NCBI GenBank assembly: GCA_000179315.1
Contig: ADZZ01000065.1
Coordinates: 1 to 55,994, forward strand
Source of the DNA: a delta proteobacterium NaphS2
Lineage (GTDB): Bacteria > Desulfobacterota > DSM-4660 > Desulfatiglandales > Desulfatiglandaceae
Length of the DNA stretch: 55,994 nucleotides
Direction: 5' to 3'
The stretch's first letter is position 1. Each line of letters begins with the position of its first letter. This document shows positions 11,729 through 19,729 of the stretch, piece after piece. Both the position numbers and the translations under genes were made by a program. The notes under the pieces were generated by a model. That model saw nothing but the letters and a program-made list of their open reading frames with translations, ran no database searches and was not told the origin of the DNA.

Positions 11729-12222
11729 TTAGGAAATGGTCGAAAATTTCATGAGATCTTGGACGGCATGGAGTTCCGGAATACCTCGCCATCCACCGCC
11801 GTTTCGGCATGTAAGCGCTGCCGCAGACGACGCAAAAGCCATGCAAGCCGGCATGTTCCAGCCCTTGAGCAATCCGTAGATATACCCACCATGATAGACG
11901 TCCCCGGCACCGGTGGTATCTTTCGAAACAACGGAAAAGGCCGGCTGTCGAACCCCTTCTTTTGAGAGCGTTTCCGTGATCAGCAGACCGAAGGAATCAT
12001 CCGAAATACCGCTCAGAAGCGAGGTCGGAACTCCCACCTGGAAAGGGCTGCCAAGGCCGTTGCGGCGGGACCGCCGCAACTGGTAAAGCGTCCTTCCAGC
12101 TCCATTTTGCTGTCTTCAGGGGGATAGTGGGGCACACGACCCACGTAGTCCACGCAAACCTGACCCAATCCCACCACCAAAACGGATTCTGAAGGCTTCT
12201 CCCGGGTATTAAGGCTTGACAT
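11729..12222 (-). pseudogene. PfkB-family sugar kinase, frameshifted and internally deleted
   Basis: The frame starting at 12222 gives a typical PfkB/ribokinase N-terminus: VLVVGLGQVCVDYVGRVP and then CGGPAATALAALSRW. Near 12030 the protein continues in another frame (VPTSLLSGISDDSFGLLIT), so one frameshift separates them. After LSKEGV the sequence jumps to the C-terminal part, PAFSVVSKDTTGAGDVYHGG, which holds the PfkB signature with the catalytic Asp of DTTGAGD. About 170 residues between the two are missing. The total is about 160 codons against about 300 in the family. A sugar kinase cannot be made. Its start overlaps the end of the DsrE-like remnant, so it was once part of the kinase-led operon upstream. 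Confidence 0.8.
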
Positions 12223-12352
12223 AGGCGCAGCCGTCGGCCTGACGGTTAATCAATTCCAGAACGCCTGCTTTGGTGATCTCACATCCTTTAACAAGCGCTT
12301 CGAGACCAACAGCCTCTTCGTCCACATCCAGATGGAAAACCACTTTGATCAT
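12209..12352 (-). pseudogene. DsrE-family-like mini-ORF, internally deleted
   Basis: A 47-codon frame too short for most gene finders. It begins MIKVVFHLDVDEEA and ends AGVLELINRQADGCAYVKP. These match the two ends of the small DsrE-like proteins of about 110 residues, while the middle 60 or so residues are missing. The frame is intact and has an excellent ribosome site (AAAGGAGG, nine bases upstream). Its ATG overlaps the stop of the preceding histidine kinase as ATGA (12349-12352), so translation should be coupled. It overlaps the start of the PfkB remnant by 14 bases. I read it as a deletion derivative that may still be translated. The family call rests on recalled end motifs, not on a search. 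Confidence 0.55.
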
Positions 12353-14835
12353 CTGTCGCGCCTCCTTTTTGACTGCGTCCGATCTTTTCCATTGGGAACG
12401 TCATCAACCTTTCCGGTCAATTCCCTCATATTCATATTGAATTTTCCTAAAACCCATTTTTCAAGCACTTCGAAGACCACCTCCCTTTTGATCGGTTTTG
12501 TGATATAGTCATCCATCCCCGCTTCAAGACACTTTTCCCGGTCTCCTTTCATGGCGTGCGCCGTCATGGCGACAATCGGTATGGCGTCAAATCCTTTCTC
12601 TCTGATTGTCTTCGTCGCTATCAGTCCGTCCATCTCAGGCATCTGGACGTCCATGAATATTAAGTCGAAATCATCGGGAGATGCCATGTATTTTTCGAGT
12701 GCTTCTTTACCGTTATTGGCAACGACCACCCGATACCCGGCTTTGGTGAGCATCATCCTTGCCAGTTTCTGATTGACAAAGTTATCCTCGGCTAAAAGTA
12801 TACAGACTGAATGCTTCATCTCCTCCAAAAGGGAGTATTGGGTGACGATCTTCTTTCTGGCCCCTTCAAAACACTCAGAAGTGCTCTTAACCGTTTGGAT
12901 CAATCTTGCCATCATCTGAAGCAACTTCTCTCTATGAATGGGTTTGCTCAAAAACCCATCGAAACCGGCCTCCTTGCATAATCCGGCTTCACGCTCCATA
13001 AATGAAGAGAGTGCAATCATGGGAAGATCTCGAAGCGGCACTTCCTCATTGCGAACCCTTCTTGCCACCTCATACCCGCTCATAACCGGCATCTGGATAT
13101 CACTGATGCACAGGTCAAAGGGATTTCCGGCCGCCAGGGCTTTACGCAAAATCGGCACAACCGCTTCACCGTTTTTGAGGGCAACCACCGCCATGCCCGC
13201 GAATTCTAAAATATGTGTCAAGATCTCCAGGTTTCTCAAATTATCATCAACAACAAGAATCCGCCTGTCACGGAGCGTCAGGGGTTTCAGTCTTCCGGCA
13301 GTATCAATCTGCTCCGCCTTGTCGAGCCATGCGGTAAAATGGAAGATACTACCTTTATTCACCTCACTTTCAACCCAGACATCGCCATCCATAAATCGTG
13401 AGAGCTGCCTGCATACGGTGAGGCCTAAACCGGTGCCGCCATACTTTCTCGTCATGGAACCGTCAGCCTGCTGAAATGGATCGAAAATGAGAGACAGTTT
13501 GTCTTCCGGAATACCCATGGCCGTATCCCGAACCGTGGCGTGAAATTTTATCCGATCCGCTTCTTCGGCCTCTACGTCAAGTGAAAGTTCGATCTCTCCC
13601 GATTCGGTAAACTTGGTGGCATTGCTCATCAGGTTGACCAAAACCTGCCGATACCGCCCCGGGTCACCTTTGACGAACGACGGGACGTCGGCGCCCACAT
13701 GACAAAGGATCTCAACCGGTTTAGATTCGACCCTGGGACGAATTACCTCACAGACATCATAAGAGAGAAGTTCCGGATCAAAATCAATCTTCTCAAAATT
13801 CAACTCGCCTGCCTCGATCTTGGAGAAATCAAGGATGTCATTCAATAGGGAAAGGAGAGATTCTCCGCTCTTCTTAGCCGTCATTGCATAATCTCTCTGA
13901 TCATCCGTAAGATCGGTATCAAGCAACATATCCGTAAAACCGATCACCGCATTCATGGGGGTGCGGATTTCATGGCTCATGTTGGCAAGGAAATGGGATT
14001 TGGTCTGTGAAGCGGTTTCTGCCCTCTCTTTGGCCTCGATAAGGGCTTGCTCCACCCTTTTGCGTTCCGTAATATCCGTGAGAATCACGGCGGCACTGGA
14101 CGTTTCGTCATTGAGCGGCAAGATGCTTACGCTGACCTGACGATGGTTGAGCACAAGGGGTGAATCCTCGCCCATGGTCAACGGGACTTCGCCAAGCCGG
14201 TCCAGTGCAACGCGCATACGCCCACCATCATCCCGGTGGGGGAACAGTTCCGCAATATGAACGCCGTACACGCTTTTTTCAGGCAAACCGGTCAATAACA
14301 GTGCACTGGAGTTGACATAAGTGATCCTGCCGTCAGCGGTGACTTCAAAAACCCCTTCGGACATTTTGCCGAGAATCATCTTGTAACGGTTAACAACCGA
14401 AAGCAATTCCCGGTTAATATTTTGCCGAATGTGACCGGAGCGGTCTAAGGACGCCTCCGATGCGGGCTGTTCCAAAGCGGCCAATACCTCGGCGGCCATC
14501 TCTTTTAGAGGGCCTTTAACGATGAAGTGATCCGCTCCCAGTTTCCGGTAGTCGGTGGCGTCATCGTGGCCGAGAGCGGAAAGAATGATCAGGAAGGCAT
14601 TTTTTAGCGCCGGATTTTTCCGGATCAGAAAACAGAGCTCCTCGCCGCCGATGTTGGGCATTATCAGATCAACAAAAATCACGTCCGGCGCCAGGGTTTC
14701 CAGGATATCCAGGGCGGAAAGGCCATCTTCCGCTGTTACGACTTCATGCCCTTTTTCGGACAGAACATCTTTCATAAACTCGAGGATGAATCTGTCATTA
14801 TCAACGACCAATATTTTTTTTCTTTTGGTTTCCAT
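12349..14835 (-). CDS. Cytoplasmic hybrid histidine kinase (REC-PAS-HisKA-HATPase-REC-REC)
   Basis: An 828-residue soluble hybrid kinase with no membrane segment. Order: an N-terminal receiver (phospho-acceptor D56 in VDLIMP), a PAS domain (about 150-265), HisKA with SHEIRTP (H288), an HATPase domain (GGTGLGLTV), then receivers with D579 (ISDIQMP) and D729 (FMDVQMP). One glycine-box position differs from its paralogue (DTAMGIPEDK instead of DTGIGI), but the fold looks complete. ATG 14835 is used because METKRKKILVVD starts the first receiver; upstream frame is the tail of the transporter gene. Only one base separates that stop from this ATG, so kinase and transporter are cotranscribed and probably translationally coupled. 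Input may come from the transporter or from another kinase through the first receiver. Confidence 0.9.
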   Translation of the reverse strand: METKRKKILVVDNDRFILEFMKDVLSEKGHEVVTAEDGLSALDILETLAPDVIFVDLIMPNIGGEELCFLIRKNPALKNAFLIILSALGHDDATDYRKLGADHFIVKGPLKEMAAEVLAALEQPASEASLDRSGHIRQNINRELLSVVNRYKMILGKMSEGVFEVTADGRITYVNSSALLLTGLPEKSVYGVHIAELFPHRDDGGRMRVALDRLGEVPLTMGEDSPLVLNHRQVSVSILPLNDETSSAAVILTDITERKRVEQALIEAKERAETASQTKSHFLANMSHEIRTPMNAVIGFTDMLLDTDLTDDQRDYAMTAKKSGESLLSLLNDILDFSKIEAGELNFEKIDFDPELLSYDVCEVIRPRVESKPVEILCHVGADVPSFVKGDPGRYRQVLVNLMSNATKFTESGEIELSLDVEAEEADRIKFHATVRDTAMGIPEDKLSLIFDPFQQADGSMTRKYGGTGLGLTVCRQLSRFMDGDVWVESEVNKGSIFHFTAWLDKAEQIDTAGRLKPLTLRDRRILVVDDNLRNLEILTHILEFAGMAVVALKNGEAVVPILRKALAAGNPFDLCISDIQMPVMSGYEVARRVRNEEVPLRDLPMIALSSFMEREAGLCKEAGFDGFLSKPIHREKLLQMMARLIQTVKSTSECFEGARKKIVTQYSLLEEMKHSVCILLAEDNFVNQKLARMMLTKAGYRVVVANNGKEALEKYMASPDDFDLIFMDVQMPEMDGLIATKTIREKGFDAIPIVAMTAHAMKGDREKCLEAGMDDYITKPIKREVVFEVLEKWVLGKFNMNMRELTGKVDDVPNGKDRTQSKRRRDR

Positions 14836-14836
14836 T

Positions 14837-17413
14837 TTATCTTTCTTTTTCCGGATTTTTATAAGCGCCCACGGCTTCCGCATGCCGTTGGGAAAAAATT
14901 GTCCGGGCCTTTGCCTTGCCGGCTTTCCGTTCCAAGGCATGGGCTTCGTCGGTCGCCTTTCGGGCCGCATCCACGGCGGCTTCGATTTTGGACATCTCTT
15001 CCGCGCCGATGCCCGGTCTGGCTTCGTCCATGGCATGCTGCAAGTAAGCTTGTGCTTTTTCAGCCCTCTTACGTGCCTCAGCCGCTTCCTTCTCAGCTTG
15101 AGCAGCCCTGGTTTCCGTTTCTTTCAACGCATCAAGGGCGGCAGCCACTTCAGCATATTTTCCTTCTTCCGGCTGGGCATCCAGATCCACATCTTCAGCG
15201 GCCAGCACGAGGGCCACGCGTACCCCCCGTTCGGCAAGATCATCAATGTCCGTATGGTAGGCACCCAGGATTTTCCCGCCGGCAACGCGAAAGGGCATCA
15301 ATACCAATGCCGCATCTTCCGAGTTTTGCACGATGGAAAGCGGGTCGGGGTCGGCGACCACCTGGGGATCCGCATCGATCCGTATTTCCTCCAGCATCAG
15401 CGTTAACCTTTTCTTAATGGATTCGACATCACCATCCAATCCCGAAACGCCTGCAATCAGACGAATATTGGCATCTTCCCATTGGTCGTCCCGTGTTATG
15501 AGATAAGCCAGCAGGAGCATCAGATACCCGCTCGGATCATCGCGCCACCAAACATCGATGCGACGCTCCGACGGCGCTGCTGTCTCCAGCTCTCGCCATG
15601 CCTCGGGCGGTGCCACCAGCAGCAGGATATTGCATCCCAAGCGAAAGGTCGCTTTGATATTGTTGGCATAGGCGGTCCGCCGGATCCCCAGAATCCCTTT
15701 CCGCAGGGTACCTGACCAATTGAAAATGGCCATGTTGGCTTTTAAGGGTCCCACGCCAAAGGACTGGATCAGTGTCGAAAGGCTCTGGTGAAGATCCTCC
15801 GCCGTGACCACCAGCGGAAATGCCGGTGACCGTGTCTCGTCAATATCTTTTTTCAGTTCATTTCTCGCATCCTCCCGTATGCGGGCGGTTGTCATCACAT
15901 CCCCTTCCAACATGCGCACCGCCGTAATCAGCCCGCTCCCCCCGTGAATCCAGGAAGCAAACCTGAGAAGCGGTTTGCGTCGATCCGGATCGTTTGAAAA
16001 AACCAGCATCTGAGGGCGCCAATCCCTGGGATGCGCTGTTTCTTCGGACACCGCCAACAGGTGTTCACGAACCAGCTGAAGGTGATAGGAACGGCTGCTG
16101 TCCGCCCATCTGGCGGGACCGGAAGTCCTTTTAAGGTATTGAAATATGGCAAACAAGAGGGCCACCGCAATGATGCCCGCCTTAAAATCAATGGCCAGCA
16201 TGACCCCCAGACAGGCCAAAGCCCCCATCAGGCTGAGACGATGATGAAACCATCGAAATCGTGGACGAAAGGAAGGGCTGGCTGAACGTGCCTCAAAAAA
16301 CGTGGCATAATTCAACAAGCCGTAGCTGATGAGAAAAAACATGCTCACCACCGGAGCGATGACGTTCAGATTCCCCAGTGCTACGGTGGCCAATGCAATG
16401 GCAGCGCTTAACAGGACCCCGCGACGGGGATTGTTTGTGGGGCCCGACCCCTTGGAAAAGAACAGGAGGAACGGAAAAATACGGTCCGCGGAAAGGGATT
16501 GAAGGATGCGAGGGGCCCCCAGAAAGGAGGCCATGGCCGACGAGAGGGTCGCCGCGATCACACCGGCATCAATGAAAAAGGAAAACCGGGCAACCTTGCC
16601 CATGGCGCCGTAATCCGCCGCCAGGATATTTTGAGGCAAGACTCCCGCAAATACCATGGCAACGCCGAAATATACCAGGATTGAAATTCCCACCGCCATA
16701 AAGGTGCCTAAAGGGAGGCTCTTTCCGGGATCCTTGAGATCTCCGGACATACTCACCCCTTGTGTAAACCCTGTAACCGCGGGGAAAAAGATGGCAAACA
16801 GTGCCCAGAACGGAATGCCTGAAGCGGCGCTTTTCCAGTTGTGGGAAAGAACAGCACCATCCCACCGGGAAAATCCTCCCCAGAAAAAGGAAACCAGTGC
16901 CAGACCGATCAAAAGCATGACCCCGTATTGAAACCGGGTGGCCCAGTCCGCACCCAGCCACGCCAATATGAAAAGAAGAAGGACGGCCACCTCGGCAACC
17001 ATCCGTGTGGACAACCACTGAAGATCGGGCAGAATTTCGGTCATGGCTTCTCCGAAACCCATGCAATAGAAGGCGATGGAAACGGATTGTGCCAGGAACA
17101 GGACAATGCCGATGGCCCCGCCGAACTCGACTCCCAGGGTTCGCGAGATCAGGTAATAGTCCCCTCCCCCTTTGACTTTGAGATTGGTGGATATGGCCGC
17201 CAGAGAGATGCTGGTCAATACGGAAATGGTATTGGCCAGTCCGATCATGATCAAGGCCCGTCCCAACCCGGCATTTCCCACCACATAACCCAGATGGAGA
17301 AAGAGGATAATCCCCAGGATGGTCAAGACACTGGGGGTAAACACACCGGCGAATGTCCCCAGTTTGCCGCTTTGGGATTCAGACGTCAGGTTCTGGGAAA
17401 TGTTTTCTTTCAC
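14837..17413 (-). CDS. APC-superfamily / SLC12-like transporter with long cytoplasmic tail
   Basis: An 858-residue membrane transporter. Residues 20-430 carry about twelve membrane segments beginning with GTFAGVFTPSVLTILGIILF. Together with KGGGDYYLISRTLGVEFGGAIG this places it in the amino acid-polyamine-cation superfamily near cation-chloride (SLC12-like) carriers. The remaining 400 residues are cytoplasmic, resemble SLC12 C-terminal domains, and end in a charged alanine-rich coiled coil (about 765-845). GTG 17413 is chosen because AGAGG precedes it by five bases; a longer TTG-initiated frame to 17509 has no ribosome site. The next gene, one base downstream, is the soluble hybrid kinase, suggesting a transporter-sensor pair. 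Substrate (amino acid or K/Na-Cl) cannot be decided. Confidence 0.8.
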   Translation of the reverse strand: MKENISQNLTSESQSGKLGTFAGVFTPSVLTILGIILFLHLGYVVGNAGLGRALIMIGLANTISVLTSISLAAISTNLKVKGGGDYYLISRTLGVEFGGAIGIVLFLAQSVSIAFYCMGFGEAMTEILPDLQWLSTRMVAEVAVLLLFILAWLGADWATRFQYGVMLLIGLALVSFFWGGFSRWDGAVLSHNWKSAASGIPFWALFAIFFPAVTGFTQGVSMSGDLKDPGKSLPLGTFMAVGISILVYFGVAMVFAGVLPQNILAADYGAMGKVARFSFFIDAGVIAATLSSAMASFLGAPRILQSLSADRIFPFLLFFSKGSGPTNNPRRGVLLSAAIALATVALGNLNVIAPVVSMFFLISYGLLNYATFFEARSASPSFRPRFRWFHHRLSLMGALACLGVMLAIDFKAGIIAVALLFAIFQYLKRTSGPARWADSSRSYHLQLVREHLLAVSEETAHPRDWRPQMLVFSNDPDRRKPLLRFASWIHGGSGLITAVRMLEGDVMTTARIREDARNELKKDIDETRSPAFPLVVTAEDLHQSLSTLIQSFGVGPLKANMAIFNWSGTLRKGILGIRRTAYANNIKATFRLGCNILLLVAPPEAWRELETAAPSERRIDVWWRDDPSGYLMLLLAYLITRDDQWEDANIRLIAGVSGLDGDVESIKKRLTLMLEEIRIDADPQVVADPDPLSIVQNSEDAALVLMPFRVAGGKILGAYHTDIDDLAERGVRVALVLAAEDVDLDAQPEEGKYAEVAAALDALKETETRAAQAEKEAAEARKRAEKAQAYLQHAMDEARPGIGAEEMSKIEAAVDAARKATDEAHALERKAGKAKARTIFSQRHAEAVGAYKNPEKER

Positions 17414-17588
17414 GAACACCTCTTGGGCCGGTTCTCTCTTGCCGGGAATCAGTGAATGGTAGCAACCCGGCAAGCTCCTTGCAAGCGCTTTATTCTTCGG
17501 AAATCTCAAAGAAGATTCTTGTCATTGGTCCGGAAAAGGCGATAAAAATAGAAAAACAGCTATTACTATATTTTTAAGGAGGATGATG

Positions 17589-18143
17589 ATGAATGTTTCG
17601 GAAGCAATTTTCACAAGAGAAAGTATCCGCGCCTATTTGGACAAACCGGTCCTGACCGAGGATCTGGAAAAGATTATCGAAGCCGGCCAATGGGCACCCA
17701 ATGCAGGGGAATTTCAGATTTCAGTGATCCGCAACGGGGAATTGCGAAAACGGATTAATGACGCAACGCATAATAAAATGGTGCACTCCGGCATCGAATT
17801 CTTGCAGGAGAGGGTATCCCTTCCCGGATACCAGCCGCTCTATGGCGCACCGATGTTGATCCTTCTTTCGACACCCACCGAGTCGCCATACAGCGCGGCC
17901 AATACGTCCTTGGCTGCGGAAAACATGCTTCTTCAGGCAACCGAATTGGGACTGGGTTCGTGCTATATTGTCTCCCCCACCCTGGCACTGAACGATGCAG
18001 ACAACAGATCTCTGGCGCAGGAGGCGGGCATCCCGGACGGCTACAAACTCCAGTGCGCCGTTATCGTGGGATATGCCGCCGCGGAAAACAAATTCGGCGT
18101 TGGTGAACGCGCCAAAAGGGGAACGGTTCAATACGTGGACTGA
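17589..18143 (+). CDS. Nitroreductase-family FMN oxidoreductase
   Basis: A 184-residue NAD(P)H:FMN oxidoreductase-like protein. The FMN-phosphate-binding start TRESIRAYLDKP and the following AGQWAPNAGEFQ are standard. A second FMN segment, AAENMLLQATELGLGSCYI, and the tail VGYAAAENKFGVGERAKRG complete the fold. Length is normal for the single-domain family. Three ATG codons are clustered at 17583-17591. AAGGAGG at 17576-17582 abuts the first, so the third, at 17589, has proper spacing and is preferred. It heads a short plus-strand unit with the SnoaL-like and DUF202 genes and is divergent from the APC transporter. Natural substrate unknown. Confidence 0.9.
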   Translation: MNVSEAIFTRESIRAYLDKPVLTEDLEKIIEAGQWAPNAGEFQISVIRNGELRKRINDATHNKMVHSGIEFLQERVSLPGYQPLYGAPMLILLSTPTESPYSAANTSLAAENMLLQATELGLGSCYIVSPTLALNDADNRSLAQEAGIPDGYKLQCAVIVGYAAAENKFGVGERAKRGTVQYVD

Positions 18144-18216
18144 AACCAACTGGGCCGGATTCAACGGGGGCTCACACCCATAAAACCCTTCACGATGTAT
18201 GAAAGGACAAGTAATT

Positions 18217-18561
18217 ATGGAACGGTCAATGGAATTGGAAGCGCTTTATCGCAAAATCTGTGAGGCTCAATCAAGCGGCGATTATGGGTTTTTCGAAAGC
18301 CATTTCTCCCGAGAGGGCGGCGTCCTTGCCATCGGCACGGACCCTTCGGAATGGTGGCCCGGTTATGATACCATTGCCCGGGTTTTCAAGGCCCAGCTAA
18401 AGGAAGTGGCGGATTTCCAGATCATGGCGGATACACCCCATGCCTTTTGTGATGGTTCCGTCGGTTGGGTCGCGGGCCGACCCACGCTCAAACTCCCCGA
18501 TGGGACCGAAATGCCCTTCCGATTGACCCTTGTCTTTCAAAGGGAGCACCAGGAGCAATGA
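18217..18561 (+). CDS. SnoaL-like / NTF2-fold protein, short C-terminus
   Basis: A 114-residue protein of the SnoaL-like NTF2-fold group. Seen are the opening helix (LEALYRKICEAQSSGDYGFF), the HFSREGGVLAIGTDPSEWWPG segment and a beta-sheet part ending RLTLVFQREHQEQ. Family members usually go on for another 20-25 residues (a strand with GEWK-like start). Here the stop comes right after LVFQRE, so the C-terminal strand is missing and the protein may be truncated. ATG 18217 is chosen because GAAAGGA lies upstream; ATG 18199 has no site. It lies 73 bases after the nitroreductase and one base before the next gene. Catalytic role unknown. Confidence 0.7.
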   Translation: MERSMELEALYRKICEAQSSGDYGFFESHFSREGGVLAIGTDPSEWWPGYDTIARVFKAQLKEVADFQIMADTPHAFCDGSVGWVAGRPTLKLPDGTEMPFRLTLVFQREHQEQ

Positions 18562-18562
18562 A

Positions 18563-19189
18563 ATGAACACCTCTCAAGACCGTTTGGACAAGAAATTCAA
18601 CACGATTACACATACTTTAGTCGAATTAAACGAAGAAAGTAACCGGCTGACGTCAAATCTTGTCAACCTGGCGGAAAAACGAAATACCATGGCCGAAAAG
18701 CGCACATCCGATGCCGAAAAAAGGACTCTTTTCGCCGGAGAACGTACAAAACTCACCAAGGACCAGTCGGAATTCAGTCGCAAAAACACGGATCTTGCGA
18801 AAGAGCGCACCCGACTGTCCGCAAATAGGACCGAGATGGCCGAAAAGCGCACTAATTTTTCCGAGAACCGCACGGTACTGGCGGATAAACGGACCCACTT
18901 TGCTGAATCGCGGACCGGTTTTTCCAGGTATCGTTCTGTCATGGCAAAGGGTCGGACCGAGTTGGCGTTCATTCGAACCGGCATTGCATTTGTTGCCCTG
19001 GGGATTGGAATGATGCGATACTTCGGCTTCGGGCCCTGGACGGCGCTCGATGCCAGCATCGCGGTCATGGGGGTAGTTTCGACCATCTACGGCAGTTGTC
19101 GCTACATCACCACGGCAAAGTGCCAACGCATTTACGAACGCAAGATGAAAGATTTTCTCGTCCCTGAACCCGAGAAGACGGGTCAGTAA
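18563..19189 (+). CDS. DUF202-type membrane protein with a 15-unit heptad-repeat N-terminus
   Basis: A 208-residue protein. Residues 1-35 are polar. Residues 36-140 are fifteen uninterrupted seven-residue repeats of consensus hydrophobic-A/S-x-x-R-T-x (for example LAEKRNT, FAGERTK, LSANRTE, LADKRTH). The last repeat, LAFIRTG, is the normal entry signature of the DUF202 (YidH-like) membrane domain. Two membrane segments follow (about 141-158 and 163-182) and then a basic tail. The protein therefore looks like a DUF202 domain whose signature heptad has been tandemly amplified into a long coiled coil. AGGAGC lies seven bases upstream of ATG 18563, which is one base after the SnoaL stop. Function unknown. 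Confidence 0.75.
   Translation: MNTSQDRLDKKFNTITHTLVELNEESNRLTSNLVNLAEKRNTMAEKRTSDAEKRTLFAGERTKLTKDQSEFSRKNTDLAKERTRLSANRTEMAEKRTNFSENRTVLADKRTHFAESRTGFSRYRSVMAKGRTELAFIRTGIAFVALGIGMMRYFGFGPWTALDASIAVMGVVSTIYGSCRYITTAKCQRIYERKMKDFLVPEPEKTGQ
18668..18982 (+). repeat. Fifteen 21-bp coding heptad repeats
   Basis: Each 21-base unit encodes one hydrophobic-A/S-x-x-R-T-x heptad. Units differ from one another at third positions and at the variable residues, so this is old, selected amplification and not a recent slippage tract. The opposite strand is also open across it, a side effect of the repeat. Confidence 0.8.
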
Positions 19190-19702
19190 GGCGACCGTCA
19201 ATGCCTCCACCCTTCCCCCGAGCTTCCGCCATTCCCGGTTACCGGCGAAATCAGGAAATCCGTTCGCGCCCGAGATCGACAGATCTTCAGATTTTTTCCT
19301 TCTGCAAACTCTGGAAATTCCAACACCCAATGCACACACGATTTCAGTATGTTGGAGACCGGGTCGGACCTTTGTCGCACTATTCAATCCATCATATGGT
19401 TTTAGCCAACTAAAAGTGATTTTTTCTTCCTAACGCATTGATTCTGTGTTATCTATAGAATGCTTCGCGACAGTCACAGGATGTCTTTGCCGCACATTGA
19501 AATTGGAAGTCGCTCTCTTGCTCCCGAATTGTACGTAATCGAAACAATTAGCCTTTTCATATCAGGTTGTTGGCCTGAAATATAATCAAGCTTCATTGAT
19601 TAGGCCCTTAGGGCCTCTCCAACGACAACATGTTGTAAATAAAAATTCGGATATCAGCTCGCAATGCCGAGAGGAATTTCCTTGACATCGACCGACGGTG
19701 AC
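19190..19702. other. Long AT-rich intergenic region at the left edge of the accessory island
   Basis: No convincing gene. Base composition drops sharply after about 19390. Positions 19567-19602 are a 36-bp stretch nearly identical (two differences) to 28887-28922, which lies directly upstream of the second DUF3795 gene. This marks the left side of an interrupted locus. The rest is AT-rich sequence leading into the RAYT start at 19703. Confidence 0.6.
19567..19602 (+). repeat. 36-bp repeat shared with the leader of the second DUF3795 gene
   Basis: It begins TTGTTGGCCTGAAATAT and ends CTTCATTGATTA; the partner at 28887-28922 differs at two positions. At the partner the sequence runs straight on into ACTCTTAGC and DUF3795. 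Here it is followed by about 2.4 kb of mobile DNA before ACTCTTAGC resumes at 22026. Confidence 0.8.
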
Positions 19703-19729
19703 ATGCAAACAGGAAAAAAAAGTACCCAA

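Noticed and set aside
11729-12222. Two separate small genes in the PfkB region
   Set aside because: The two frames are consecutive parts of one PfkB protein with a frameshift between them, so they are listed as one pseudogene.
18668-18982. Regularly spaced repeats as a CRISPR-like array
   Set aside because: Unit length is exactly 21 bases with no unique spacers, and it encodes a clean protein heptad; it is a coding repeat.
18653-19387. 244- and 170-residue frames opposite the DUF202 gene
   Set aside because: They are kept open by the sense heptad repeats. No ribosome site or recognisable protein features.
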